This document shows, in pieces, positions 1-11,396 of a stretch of DNA of 64,000 nucleotides. The number at the start of each line of letters is the position of its first letter. Position 1 is the first letter of the stretch. The stretch comes from Nilaparvata lugens. Lineage: Eukaryota > Arthropoda > Insecta > Hemiptera > Delphacidae. The stretch lies in contig NC_052508.1 in NCBI RefSeq assembly GCF_014356525.2, forward strand, positions 62,210,047-62,274,046, given 5' to 3'. The notes beneath the pieces were generated by a model. The model was not told the DNA's origin. It saw only the letters and a program-made list of their open reading frames with translations, and did no database searches. Position numbers and translations under genes: made by a program.

Positions 1-63
1 ATTTGAATGCATTTATCGCGGAAAAATTGATTGGGCACTGCTACTTCAATCCTGGGAATATTA

Positions 64-283
64 TATTACTAGCAGTCAGGCTCGCTTCGCTCGCCATATC
101 CGTTTAGCCAGCCGTTTAGTCTGGACCCCCGACTGGATTGTCCTAACATATGATAAGAATGCAGGCCAAAATGAAAAATGAAAAATGCAGGCGAGCGAAG
201 CGAGCCTTCTGATCTCATTCTTGGACGATCCAGCTGGCTAGACGGATATCGTGAGCGAAGCGAGCCTGACGGCTAGTAATTAT
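64..283. repeat. Foldback/MITE-like element with about 48-bp terminal inverted repeats
   Basis: The first 48 bases or so (from about 64) reappear as an imperfect reverse complement ending near 283, with about five mismatches. Both arms carry the palindromic core CTCGCTTCGCTCGC, and the two outer ends read ATTACTAGC and GCTAGTAAT. The interior has no coding potential. Similar core sequence recurs near 32662, so this is a dispersed family. The superfamily is not identified. Confidence 0.7.
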
Positions 284-559
284 TATATGCGTACAAAGTA
301 AAAAATCTGGTGTGGCGCACTCACACAACTTTCCTTGTTATGAAAATTGATCACCTGACGCTAGTGTACACGCGCATCTCAAGTCTACTATTCAAAGATC
401 AGAGCCAGCTGGTGACAGGACAATAACGCTGGATACACACGAGATCTGCTATCTCTTCATAGTGAATGATTTAATAGAATCAACAGTTGCCAACAGTTTG
501 CAATTGAATAATCACATTTTCTAAAATTTGAAGCTTATTTTCAATTTTAGGTGAAAATG

Positions 560-966
560 TTACTGAACATTAATTGTAGAGATTTTCATGCTCAATCTTT
601 TCCACATGGACATTTTTGTTTAGATTGTATCTGAAGCAAGATAATTGGGAGTCTAAAATCGAACTTTGCATAGATGGGACGGAGCTCCTGAAATTTTTTC
701 AGATATGGTACTTGTGGCAGTTGATAGAGCTTATCAATGACTATTTTAGGAATAAATTTGATCAAAATAGTTGGAGCCGCTTTCGAGAAAATCGCGAAAA
801 ACCCTGTTTTTGACAACATTTTTGCCATTTTAGCCGCCATCTTGAATTGCATTTGATCGAAATTGTTCGTGTCGGATCCTTATATTGTAAGGACCTTAAG
901 CTCCAAATTTCAAGTCATTCCGTTAACTGGGAGATGAGGTATCATGAACACAGACGCACATACACT

Positions 967-1006
<40 letters not shown>

Positions 1007-1165
1007 ACACACACACACACACAGACCAACACCCAAAAATCATGTTTTTGGACTCAGGGGACCTTGAAACGTATAGGAAAACTTGAAATTAGGGTACCTT
1101 AAATTTTTTTGGAAAGCAATACTTTCCTTACCTATGGTAATAGGGCAAGGAAAGTAACTAGTAAA
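560..1165 (+). repeat. Dispersed insect repeat with a (CA)n core
   Basis: The stretch runs through GCCATTTTAGCCGCCATCTT, a CA microsatellite, then ACTCAGGGGACCTTGAAACG and ends in GGGCAAGGAAAGTAA. This arrangement matches a non-coding repeat I recognise from hemipteran genomes, recalled rather than searched. Short open frames in it are not convincing genes. Confidence 0.45.
970..1023. repeat. (CA)n microsatellite
   Basis: About 26 CA dinucleotides with one interruption (CACCAC near 1005). It lies inside the dispersed repeat. Confidence 0.95.
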
Positions 1166-1814
1166 ACTATCAATATATCTATAGATTGCAAAAGAGTAGC
1201 ACAACTATGTAGTACAATAATTTATTGCTTCAACTGTTGAGTTTTCTCTTTTTACTTTTTCTCTACTTACCCCTCTATACAAAAAGTACTCTATTAGCTT
1301 CAGTTACGTGCTTTTGAGTTTTTTATCTGTACAACTTCTCATAGTTAAACAGTGATTTATTTTCATGTTGAAGTTATTAGTTCCTAGTTATTCATTTCTC
1401 GGCTTTTCACATGTTCGACACACCGTCGGATTGAGTTTACTACTTCAATGTGTGGTCTACAAACAAGAACTCAAGTTACTTCTTATAGATCTCCCATAAA
1501 TTATTAGTAAAGTTCTTTCAAGTTTCTCGGTAGTCGTAATGAGGTTTTCATTCATGTTTCAATTTTTCAACCAATCAATAATTATAATATTTATAATAGC
1601 AATCAAAATAATAGTATTCTCAATAATACCAATCAATAATAATATAATATCGTATATTGATTGCCAATAAATAATCACAGTGGTAGATCGAGAGAACGAG
1701 TAAGTAAAATGAGTTCACATTAACGTAAGTCTACCTCAAAACAAATTTGAAGGATTCAAATATTAAGACGTTGATGTTGTGAATACCACTATAATTGTTC
1801 GAAATAAATTATGT
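1166..1814. other. AT-rich stretch, no gene seen
   Basis: AT-rich sequence with AATAAT-type runs at about 1570-1670. No supported coding frame, RNA gene or repeat boundary was found. Confidence 0.5.
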
Positions 1815-2002
1815 ATATATAATTATTATTTACCAAAAATCCTAAATGAATGCTGGAAAACACCCCGAAAACTTCTGCTACTGCAGACATTGACAACAGA
1901 GTTAACAGTTAGATGGAAATTCGATGAGAACTACTATCCAAAAATTATTTGCCAGCCCGGGAATCGAACCCGGTCCCTCCCAATTGCTAGTCAGGAATGC
2001 TT
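1815..2002 (-). mobile_element. tRNA-derived SINE, copy 1 (interrupted)
   Basis: Read on the minus strand, the element has a tRNA-like head with a canonical Pol III B box (GGTTCGATTCC) at about 1960-1975, followed by a body that ends in an AT-rich tail near 1815. The same head and body recur at 2450-2660 with roughly 90 percent identity. The head is cut by a LINE insertion at 2003. A third fragment lies at 57981. Confidence 0.8.
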
Positions 2003-2327
2003 CTCTCTCTCTCTTGGGTTAACAGCCGTAGGGCTGGTTGGCAGCAGCTCTCCATGCTTTTCTGTCGTCCGCTTTCCGCTTCAGCTCGTAGTATGATCCA
2101 CATCTCATATCCCGTAGCAATTGTTTCATATACTCCAGCCTAGGTCTTCCTCTCATATTCCTTCCCTCAACCATTCCCTCCATTATCCTTGTCAGTAGAG
2201 TGTCATGTCTGATGATGTGGCCAATCAGCTGTGCTCTTCTTTGCTTGATCCACTTCAAGAAGTTCCGGTTCTCTCCCACTCTTTCAAAAACTTGCTCATT
2301 TGTAATCATATCTCTCCAACTGTCATC
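2003..2327 (-). mobile_element. 5'-truncated LINE 3' end inserted into the SINE
   Basis: The minus strand encodes about 96 residues (stop near 2019) with the pattern typical of the C-terminal tail of LINE reverse transcriptases: RAQLIGHIIRHD, then RGRPRLEYMKQLLRDM, then DRKAWRAAANQPYGC. A (GA)n tail follows the stop. The insert is bounded by an 11-bp direct repeat, CAGGAATGCTT, at 1992-2002 and 2328-2338, which I read as the target-site duplication. The polymerase core is absent, so the copy is a dead 5'-truncated insertion. Confidence 0.8.
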
Positions 2328-2439
2328 CAGGAATGCTTACCCTAACACAAAACTGACAATCTCTGGATAGCAGCGCTCATTCTATACGAAGCCATAGCGG
2401 CCAACCAGTTTACAGATGGAATTAAATAGAGAATGCATT

Positions 2440-2660
2440 TATCAAATGCTAATTAATATATAATTATTATTTACCGAAAATCCTAAATAAATGCTGTAAA
2501 ACACCCTGAAGACTTCTGCTACTGCAGACATTGACAACAGGGTTAACAGCTAGATGGAAATTCGATGAGAACTACTATCCAAAAATTATTTGCCAGCCCG
2601 GGAATCGAACCCGGTACCTCCGAATTGTCTATTCAACTATTTACTACTTCTACGTCTATT
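2440..2660 (-). mobile_element. tRNA-derived SINE, copy 2
   Basis: It has the same organisation as copy 1, with the B box at about 2600-2615 on the minus strand and the same body sequence. The copy is flanked by a perfect 23-bp inverted repeat (2410-2432 and 2666-2688) containing GATGGAATTAAATAGAGA, which does not belong to the SINE in copy 1. Confidence 0.8.
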
Positions 2661-2770
2661 CTACTTCTCTATTTAATTCCATCTGTAAGCTTATGTATAT
2701 ATTATATTTAAAATAAAATAATTAAAATTTCAAGGACTTGGAAAAGTACTCTGTATGTGATTATATGATT

Positions 2771-3320
2771 AAAGGGTATTTCCAAAATCAGTTGTCAATT
2801 TGCGCTCGAAAACAACAGAGTTTTCCAAGTTTTTCCCCTTTTTCCGCTTGGAAAAACAAGTGGAATTCAGAGTAAAGAATGTACGAAAAACAAAATATGA
2901 TGAAGAAGATGAGCCGATATAGGTGTGATGAATGTTGATCATAGTTATTGAAGGGTATTTCCAAAATCAGTTGTCAATTTGCGCTCGAAAACAACAGAGT
3001 TTTCCAAGTTTTTACCCTTTTTCCGCTTGGAAAAACAAGTGGGATTCAGAGTAAAGAATGTACTAAAAACAAAATATTATGATGAAGAAGATGAGCCGAT
3101 ATAGGTGTGATGACCGTTGATCATGGTAGTTATTGAAGGGTGTTTCCAAGATCAGTAGTTGTCAATTTGCGCTAGAAAACGACAGAGTTTTCCAAGTTGT
3201 TATACCTTTTCTGAAAACCTCTTGGAAAAAAAATTGGGATTCAACGTAAAGAATGTACTAATAACAAATTCTGACAAAGAAGATAAAGGTGTGGTGACAC
3301 TTGATCATGGAATGGCACTG
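2771..3320. repeat. Tandem repeat, about 180-bp unit, three copies
   Basis: Units begin near 2772, 2951 and 3136 with AAGGGT(A/G)TTTCCAA and share GTCAATTTGCGCT and ATGAAGAAGATGAGCCGATA. The first two copies are nearly identical and the third has diverged and carries small insertions. Open frames here are by-products of the repeat. Confidence 0.9.
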
Positions 3321-3700
3321 AGTGAACTGTACGAAACAAAGTGAAATTAATGATAAGTGGATTAATCAAAAGTGAATTAAGACCGACCGACCGACCAGTA
3401 TCACACGCTGTCACAGCTGCACTGAGATTCAGAGATTGATGACTTCCGGTTTTTAATTGAATTGTGGAGATGAGTGGACCACAATTACCTCACTACCTGC
3501 AAGTGCCAGTGCTCTCTCACTCATTCAAAACAGTAGCTGCTCATTTTATTCAACTTCAATACTTGGAACATGAATTATTGTACTTCATATTGCAATTTTA
3601 TTATGATTCAGCTTATCTTTTTGCTAATCTCATATTTGTGTGTAAAAAATGCATTCTGTTATGCTGTATGAAGAAAAAGCTTCTCCTGTTCATTCGGCTT
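3321..3700. other. No gene seen
   Basis: Mixed-composition sequence with a short GACC run near 3384. I see no supported feature. Confidence 0.4.
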
Positions 3701-4130
3701 CTACACCTCCTTTTCCTTCGGCTTTTACTTCTCCTCTTCTCCTCCTATTTTTACTCATCTTCCTCTTTTTCATCCATCTCCTGAAAAAAATGCATTCTTC
3801 TTCCTCAGACATCTACACCTCCTCTTCCTTCGGCTTCTACTCCTCCTCTTCTCCTCCTATTTTTACTCATCTTCCTCTTTTTCATTCTTCTCCTGAAAAA
3901 AATGTATTCTTCTTCCTCAGACATCTACACCTCCTCTTCCATCGGCTTCTACTCCTCCTCTTCTACTCCTATTTTTACTCATCTTCCTCTTTTTCATTCT
4001 TCTCCTGAAAAAAAATTATTCTTCTTCCTCAGACATCTACACCTCCTCTTCCTTCGGTTCCTACTCCTCCTCTTCACCTCCTATTTTTACTCATCTTTCT
4101 CCGTTTCATCCTTTTCCTCCATCTAATCCT
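3701..4130. repeat. CT-rich minisatellite, 112-bp unit, about four copies
   Basis: The anchor CTACACCTCC recurs at 3701, 3813, 3925 and 4037, exactly 112 bp apart. Each unit contains a TCTTCTCCTGAAAAAAATG-like segment. Because 112 is not a multiple of 3, the long Ser/Leu/Phe-rich frames read on the plus strand change frame from unit to unit and are not a protein. A further CT-rich tract continues to about 4310. Confidence 0.9.
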
Positions 4131-4324
4131 TCTCAATCTTCATATTCTTCTTCAACTTCTTCCTGCTCCTTCTCCTCCTCTCATCCTTTTCCAGCTCCTC
4201 TCCATCCTCCACCGATTCTTCTTCTCTTTCACATCATCCTCATTCTTTTCTCCTCCTCCTACTTCTTCTTCTTTTTCCTCTTCTCCTTCTCTTTCTTCCC
4301 AGTTTCATAAAATTTAACTGATCA

Positions 4325-4615
4325 TCATTTTGTACTTGATTATAATTGTAATTGATTTCTGAAACCAAGTCTCAAAGCAGAAAATAAACAATATTTTAAC
4401 CTGTTCTTTTTAATTCTTGAATATATTGATCATTAAGGGAAATAGTGCCATGGTACTCTTTTGTTTTTGATGATATAATTAATTGTATATAATTGTATTT
4501 GATCTGTGAAACAAAGTCTCAAAGCAGAAAATAAACAATATTTTAACCTGTTCTTTTTAATAATTGAATATATTGATCATTAAGGAAAATAGTTCCATGG
4601 TGCTCTTTTGTTTTT
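4325..4615. repeat. Tandem duplication, about 147-bp unit
   Basis: The segment containing AAGTCTCAAAGCAGAAAATA and CCTGTTCTTTTTAAT occurs twice, with equivalent bases at 4361 and 4508. Identity is high, so the duplication is fairly recent. Confidence 0.85.
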
Positions 4616-4920
4616 TAACCCTTTCTCATATGAAATACAACTGAATATATTGATAAATCTCTCTTTAAAACTATTGATACTATATAATCAGAAAGATAAC
4701 GACCGTCCTTCAACAATGGCCCTTTGGAATGTCTTGATGCCTTCATACTTAATTCGGCGTTCTCATAGTTTTTGTCAGCCAATCAAATACCAGCTAGGTG
4801 TTCACATGCACACACAAAGCCACCACAATCATTATATTGTTATCGTAGTTATTATTGGCTTTTCAATTTTCATTCCTGTTGTAATTGAGTTTTGAAATGA
4901 GAAAAAAGGATCCGCTTACT

Positions 4921-5551
4921 GTACAGTAGCTACCGGATCTTCTTCTTTTTCATCCTCCTCCTCCACCTCATCATCTTCTTCTTTATCCCACTGCTCCTCC
5001 TCCTACTACGGCTCTTCTTTCTCCTTCACTGCTTATTCTTCATCATCTTCTTTTTCTTCTTCTTCTCTTTCTTCTTCTTTTACTTCTTCTTCTTCTTCTT
5101 CTTCTTCTTATTTCTTCTCCTTCTCCTTCCCCTACTGCTCCTCCCCCCTCTTCCTACTCCTCTTCCTCCTCATCATCATCATCATCATCATCTTCGCAGA
5201 AGTGCTCCTCCTCCTACTCCGGCTCTTCTTTCTCCTTCACTGCTTTTTCTTCATCATCATCATCATCATCATCATCATCTTTTTCAATTTCTTTTTCTTC
5301 TTCTTCTCTTTCTTCTTCTTTTACTTCTTCTTCGTCTTCTTCTTCTTCTTCTTCTTATTTCTTCTCCTTCTCCTTCCCCTACTGCTCCTCCCCCTCTTCC
5401 TACTCCTCTTCCTCCTCCTCCTCATCATCATCATCATCATCTTCGCAGAAGTGCTCCTCCTCCTACTCAGGCTCTTCTTTCTCCTTCACTGCTTTTTCTT
5501 CATCATCATCTTCTTCTTTTTCTTCTTTTTCTTCTTCTCTTTCTTCTTCTT

Positions 5552-5585
<34 letters not shown>

Positions 5586-5906
5586 TTTCTTCTCCTTCTC
5601 CTTCCCCTACTGCTCCTCCCCCCTCTTCCTCCTCCTCATCATCATCATCATCATCTTCGCAGAAGTGCTCCTCCTCCTACACCGGCTCTTCTTTCTTCTT
5701 CACTGCTTTTTCTTCATCATCATCATCTTCTTCTTTTTCTTCTTCTTCTTCTTCTTTTTCTTCTTCTTCTCTTTCTTCTTCTTCTTCTTTTTCTTCTTCT
5801 TCTTCTTCTTATTTCTTCCCCTTCTCCTTTTCCTACTATTCCTCCCCCCTCTTCGTATTCCTTTTCCTCCTTCTCCTCCTCATCATCATCATCATCTTTG
5901 CAGAAG
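4921..5906. repeat. CT-rich minisatellite, units of 211-249 bp, four copies
   Basis: The anchor TGCTCCTCCTCCTAC recurs at 4992, 5203, 5452 and 5666. Length differences come from internal (TTC)n and (CAT)n runs. The junctions of the last three intervals read TTCGCAGAAGTG or TTTGCAGAAGTG, which resemble 3' splice sites behind a pyrimidine tract. Long Phe/Leu/Ser frames across the array are low-complexity artefacts. Confidence 0.9.
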
Positions 5907-6700
5907 TGAAGCTGAAATTCCTTTTATAACAATAGAAATTCGATCAGCTGGTCTAACTATGCTGGACACTTTGATTCCAGAACGATGCGTGAACATGGTG
6001 ATAAAGAGATGCATCTCGGTCTGGAAAAGAGTGTGGAAAGAAGGAAGAATTAGGAGATAACCAATGGAAAAGAAAACATACAAGAAAGAATAAATCATGG
6101 AGAAGACAGGAGCGGATTGAGAGGAACATGTAATTTCACCATATATTATTGTCAAATTGTCAAATCTTGAGACCAATTTGTTGTTGGAAATTGATTGATT
6201 AAAAATTCAAAAATATATCCAAATGAGCGTCAGGAAGGAGATGTTCAGCTACGCTAAATCAGTGTTTTCATCTCCTTTTTATTATTCAAATAATGAAAGT
6301 TAAACTTGGAAAAATCAAGATTGTAGAATATTGTTACACTTATTCAGTAACAACAGCAGTTACTGCTATCCTATGGTTACTCTTAATACAAGCCTATTAT
6401 TAGAGCTCTCATGAAGCTTTCATATGTGGACAATATTTTTTTATTAAGCTACGAAAGATGGCTTCAAGCTTTTCGAATGCTTCGAAGTCACTGTATAATA
6501 ATTCGCTTAGGAAATATGAGCTATTAACAAGGTATTATTCCCATTGAGAGAAGTAACAAAAACACTAAGCAAGAGAACTAAGAGAAATTGGCATTTTTCT
6601 AAAGGTTAATTATTCTATTTCCAAGATTGATTTTTGTGAATTTAGCTTGTAACATACTGTGGTTGTCCTGGTTTTTTATGAACAAAGAAATAATATCATA
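5907..6700. other. No gene supported
   Basis: A 51-codon frame (about 5902-6060, plus) follows directly behind the last TTTGCAG of the minisatellite. It has ordinary amino-acid composition, but I recognise no family and cannot support it as an exon. The rest is AT-rich. Confidence 0.35.
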
Positions 6701-7312
6701 GTACTTTTTCAAAACTTTTTTATATGAACAATTTTAAAAGACATAACTGGTTATGGATTTCATGATAGTTTGGAATTAGTCGATAATATTTCTACTTTCT
6801 TTACCTTATCACTACTCCCTTTACATAAATATACCACCCTCTCCTTCTTCTATTCCACATACTCCATCAACTCATTATAATCCCCTTCTTCGTATTACAC
6901 AAACATTTTGTTCAATAATTTAATAGTTATACAGTAGTTACATTAGATATAGTACAGTCAATATAGACATAAAAAAGGGAGTGTGCTTGCAATATATATT
7001 GTAGTTCTGATTTCTCAATATATTATTTGGGTGCATAAGAGAAGTCCAGAACCAATTCCTTCATGCAAAATTTTCTTGTGCTAGATACAGGGTGGCTCAA
7101 AAGCCTCGTATTTTCGGCTCATTTTCCAGTTTCCAGCTATTTCTGCCAAATCTCGTAATCGGACAGAAAACGTTTATAAGATATTATAAAGAGATTAAAA
7201 AGATTATAAAATACTGGATAAAATTAGATCATTCGGAACTCTCCATCTCCAATGAGTACTGACTCATGATTTTTCAAAAATGAGTGAAATTGGTCATTTT
7301 TTGTGTATTGGA
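6701..7312 (+). repeat. Left arm of a 2.8-kb foldback element
   Basis: The arm is the reverse complement of 8930-9547 over about 610 bp at roughly 85-90 percent identity by eye. Shared landmarks include GGAGTGTGCTTGCAAT, ATATATTATTTGGGT, TTTTCGGCTCATTTTCCAGT and GAGTACTGACTCATGATTTT. No transposase frame survives in the arm. Confidence 0.85.
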
Positions 7313-7711
7313 ATATGGACTTAAGTACACTTATCAACAAATTTTCCATTTTCAGACCGAATTTGAATATGATGCATGATTTTGGACCGCCTTGACGAGC
7401 CGAGAAGAATGAAGTGTAGTGCGATGGAATCTGAGCATTGTGTCAAAAGTTATAAGTTTTTGAAATTTTGATCCTTGAGGTGTCCTTAAGCGCGCCTCTA
7501 CACTAGGAAATACTGAAATGAAGTGCATCTAACGGGTGATTCTCATAGAACATAATCTCATGAATTTATGGCAATGTGCGAAATATCAATGTGAGGGCAA
7601 TGTAGTTGGTGATGATGGTTGAAGCTGAAAATGAGGTGTTTTTTACAATACAAGGAGCATTGTTGTCAGGAAATGTACCTGGAAATCTATATGAGATAGA
7701 GTGCTCTACCT

Positions 7712-8556
7712 GATTGATTGATTGTGTACTTTATTTATGTAGATTAAATAAATAAATGAATAATTTTATTTCCATCATAAATTTCACTTGACATTCATTT
7801 CAAGTTTTGGAAATTTTATGACCACTTTGACAAGTTGTGTGGTCATTGTTAGTAATGTATTTAATTGTAATTACTAAATAGTTAACACATAGATAATTAT
7901 TTTTTGGAGTTCAGTTCATCACTTTACAGACATTTTAGCGCACGACGTCTGTAGCATCCTGTAAACTTTAATCACTATTCCCAACAAGCCAAGATAACCA
8001 GCAAGAAGCAAAAAATCAAATATAACAAGACAACTTACATGAGTAGATCTCCGTACAGCACAATGATATTACACAAACATACAATTAACAAGAAAAAAAC
8101 AAAGCAGCATACAAAAACAATAAATATTTCATGAATTTCTAATAAACATAATCAACTCTAAATGAACAGTAATACATAAAATTTCAAACCGGGTTAATTC
8201 TTAGAACATCACCATCCGTTTGGACCCATAGCCATGCTTTAATTTTCTTTAAAAATTTATTCTTATTATTACATTTCCTGATATCTATTGGCAAACTATT
8301 AAAATATTGTGTACCCAAGTAACCAAAAGAATTTTTGAAAATCATTGTACAAACTTTTTGAGACCTGAAAAAATTTGAAACTGCTCGTCTAGTATTATAA
8401 ATCAAGTTATCTGTACCCGTATTTCCACTTTTTTCATAGAATAATCGCAGAACCCTGAATACAAAAACATACTGAACCGGCAAGACATTAATTGTTATAT
8501 AAAGTGTAAAAGAGCTTTCACGCCTTGGTTTCTTCAGAACTATTCTTATAAAGTGA
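7712..8556 (-). pseudogene. LINE (jockey/CR1-like) reverse transcriptase C-terminus and 3' end
   Basis: Reading the minus strand, an open frame from about 8550 to the stop at 8184 contains NLIYNTRRAVSNFF and later FNSLPIDIRKCNNKNKFLKK, the pattern found at the C-terminal end of jockey/CR1-type LINE ORF2 proteins. Beyond the stop the sequence runs about 450 bp to AATAAAGT and an ATC-rich (CAATCAAT) tail near 7720, typical of these elements. The polymerase core and endonuclease are missing, so the copy is 5'-truncated. It sits in the spacer of the foldback structure. Confidence 0.75.
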
Positions 8557-8565
8557 TTTTGAGTA

Positions 8566-8850
8566 GTTCTACTACTATTATTATTACAATATATACTGGC
8601 TTATGCACATCATATACATATAGCTTACAATACAGCAAAATTATAGATGAATTTACAAAATATAAACTAAGAAAATAATTATTGAGCTGTATATGATATG
8701 AAAAAAAAGCAATTTGTAATAACTATAGATAATATTGTTATGCATCTATATAAATTGGCGGAGCTTTGGACATATCAATGTCCATTCTTCGGGAAGAATA
8801 TTCAAAGTATCCTTCCCACTAACTTTCTACCTGATCTCAGATTGTAGAGC
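8566..8850 (-). mobile_element. LINE 3'-UTR-like repeat, minus-strand copy
   Basis: The segment is a reverse complement of 29941-30200, sharing ACATTGATATGTCCAAAGCT, TGTAGATGCATAACAATAT and ATTCATCTATAA. A weaker relative lies at 54366-54600. At the 30.2-kb copy the element ends in AATAAAGTACT and CAAT repeats, which marks it as a LINE 3' end. Confidence 0.7.
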
Positions 8851-8929
8851 ACAAAAATACGCCCAGAGGGATTTTCAATTATACATCTAAATGGTAAAAA
8901 TCGGAAGATATTGTTGATCAGAAACTAAA

Positions 8930-9547
8930 ATTCATCAAAATTGATTTTTCCATCAAATTTTACTCATTTTTGAAAAATCATGAGTCAGTACTCATTGAAT
9001 ATAGATAGTTCCGAATGATCTCATTTTATTCAGAATTTTATAATCTGAAAAAAAGGCATGAGCAATTTTTTCTGTCCGATTACGATATTTGGCAGAAATA
9101 GCTGAAAACTGGAAAATGAGCCGAAAATCTGAGGTTTTTGGGCCACTCTGTATCTAGTACAAGGAAATTTTGCATGAAGAAATTGGTTCTGTACTTCACT
9201 TATGTACCCAAATAATATATTAAAAATCAGAACTACAATATAAATTGCAAGCACACTCCGTTTCTTACGTCTATATTGACTGGACTATATCTATTGTAAC
9301 TAACTATTGAACTATTGTACAAAATGTTTATGAAATTGGTATACTACAAAGAAAGGAATTATAATGAGATGATGGAGTATGTGAAATAGAAGAAGGAGAA
9401 GGTAAAATATGTATGTAGAGGGAGTAGGGATAAGATAAAGAAAGTAGAAATATTATGGACTAGTTCAAAACTATCATAAAATCCGTATCCAGTTGTGTTT
9501 ATAATAAGTGTTAATATAAAAAAGTTTTGAAAAAAGTACTGTTTCCA
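8930..9547 (-). repeat. Right arm of the 2.8-kb foldback element
   Basis: It is the inverted partner of 6701-7312. Part of this arm (about 9160-9260) is repeated again in the same orientation at 9552-9650, so the right end has been partly duplicated in tandem. Confidence 0.85.
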
Positions 9548-9551
9548 ACAC

Positions 9552-9650
9552 AAGGAAATTTTGCATGAAGAAATTGGTTCTGGACTTCTCTATGTACCCA
9601 AATAATATATTAAAAAATCAGAACTACAATATAAATTGCATGCACCAATG
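9552..9650 (-). repeat. Partial direct duplicate of the foldback right arm
   Basis: About 95 bp starting AAGGAAATTTTGCATGAAGA match 9162-9258 almost base for base, including ATTGGTTCTG and CCCAAATAATATATTAAAAA. Confidence 0.85.
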
Positions 9651-9654
9651 TATA

Positions 9655-10037
9655 TAACTTTCTCAAAAAATATTCATCTATACAGCGATAAAATTGTATA
9701 ATTTTTCACCTCCTTCAATCAGGAACCTAGAGATTGAAAATTTAAAAACAAATTGAAAGCAATCTTGTCAGGAAATTGTATTTATAAAATAGATGAATTT
9801 TTCGAAATAAATCTTGAAGTGGAATAGCCTTATTACTTGATTGTTACATTGAGATCAGAGAAAAATTTCTTGGTGTAGAATTAGTTATAATGATTTACCT
9901 GTGTGCGATTGTGACTTATATTATTTAATAGTTCTATTTATTTTTTATGTGTCTAATTTTGTTACCATTTGACGTTGTAATGCATTTGATGTTCTCTTTT
10001 GCTGCTACAATAAAACATTTATTTATTTATTTATTTA
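9655..10037 (+). pseudogene. Decayed LINE 3' end with (ATTT)n tail
   Basis: Broken plus-strand frames contain an SIRNLEIENLK-like stretch and a KIDEFFEINLE-like ending. These parallel the C-terminus of the better preserved LINE at 56561-57577 (ETEKKFKTRLL and SVEEFFESE). The element ends with AATAAAAC and (ATTT)n at 10018-10037. Stops and frameshifts interrupt the coding part. Confidence 0.6.
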
Positions 10038-10196
10038 TAGTGACTGGACTAATATACAGTGAATAAGCATCACGAATGTATAGATATAATACGGATGAGG
10101 GTTGAGATTGAAAGGTGCTATGAAGATCTTTGAATTAGTAGGAGAGGTAAACTGCTACTGGAGTTGAGGAGTCACCTGGTTGTGAAGATGAGTAGG

Positions 10197-10592
10197 TAAA
10201 CAAGACGAAGGAGAAGGAGAAGAAGAGGAAGAAGAAGAGGAAGAAGAAGAAAAAGAAGAAGACGAAGAAGGAAAAAATAAAGAAGTAGAAGTGAAGAAGA
10301 AGAAGAAGAAGAAGAGAAGAAGAAGAGAAGAAGAAGAAGAAGAAGAAGAAGAAGAGAAGAAGAAGAAGAAAGAAGAAGAAGAAGAAGAAGAAGAAGAAGA
10401 AGAAGAAGAAGAAGAAGAAGAAGAAGAAGAGAAGAAGAAGAAGAAGAAGAAGAAGAAGAAGAAGAAGAAGAAGAAGAAGAAGAAGAAGAAGAAGAAGAAG
10501 AAGACGACGACGACGACGAAGAAAAACAAGATTGAGGTTGAGAAGGATACAGAATTACGAATGGATGATGGGTGAGAGAGAGAAGGAGATGA
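10197..10592. repeat. Long (GAA)n-type purine array
   Basis: A nearly pure GAA array occupies about 10285-10503, ends in (GAC)n at 10503-10518, and sits in a wider purine tract. Lys/Glu-rich frames on plus and Ser/Phe-rich frames on minus are artefacts of the repeat. Confidence 0.95.
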
Positions 10593-11396
10593 CGGGGAAG
10601 GCGTATGGGAACGAAATAGATTAGACTGTGCCAGGTGGTTGACTTCTGGTGTTACACCTCTATTCTTCTTCCTCCTCTTCTTCATTTGCTTTTGCTTCTA
10701 ATACTTCTCGTCTAACCAAATCAAAGAGTCACCGTGTCTAGAGACTAGAGAGTCAGTCCTCTGTTGATCTACTCACACACACACACACTCACTCAGATGT
10801 GATGAGAAACAGATTGATCGTGAATGTATGAAGATAATTGAGGGGTGAGGAGGGGTGTCCAGAGATGGAATTTGAGGGGGATGTGCTAGGGAGGAGGAGA
10901 GGTGGATAACCACGACTGTTGCCAGACAATGTGACTGCGCTCTCATCAACTTCTATACTGGATTACTTTAGAGACTCTTCTACTTCTTCTTTTTCTTCTT
11001 CTTCGTCTTCTTCTCCTCCTTTTTCTTTACTTCTTCTTCTTCTTTTTCTTCTTCTTCTTCTTCTGATTCATCTTCTTCTTTCACTCTTTATTTTCTTCTT
11101 GTTCTTCCTCTACTACTACTACTTTTCTGAAGCTTGTCCACCTCTTCTTTCCTTCTTCTCCTTGTTCTTCTTCTGCTCCTTTTGATCTTCTTCTCCATCT
11201 TCACACTACTTTTCTCCCTTTTTTTTTTAATAAGCAATAGCTACCAGCTACCGGGTTTGATCACAGTAACATTATAGCTGATTTTTTTCTCCACCTTATT
11301 TGTATTAACCACCTTCTTTGGTTCCCACTATACAAAGACTAATCAGTATAGTCTTATCCTACAAGAGTATTGTTGACTTTCACGTATTCAGAATAG
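10593..11396. other. No gene; CT-rich tract
   Basis: It contains a short CA run near 10775 and a TTC-rich pyrimidine tract at about 10975-11220. The plus frame through the tract is low complexity. Confidence 0.6.

Noticed and set aside
1950..2640. tRNA genes at the two GGTTCGATTCC motifs
   Set aside because: Only the T-arm/B-box side fits. No complete cloverleaf or anticodon arm can be drawn, and the head is fused to a shared non-tRNA body, so these are SINEs.
5202..6060. Long Phe/Leu/Ser-rich open frames
   Set aside because: They are translations of TTC/CTC/ATC simple repeats and exist in several frames at once.
10155..10685. Lys/Glu and Ser/Phe proteins on both strands
   Set aside because: Artefacts of the GAA array.
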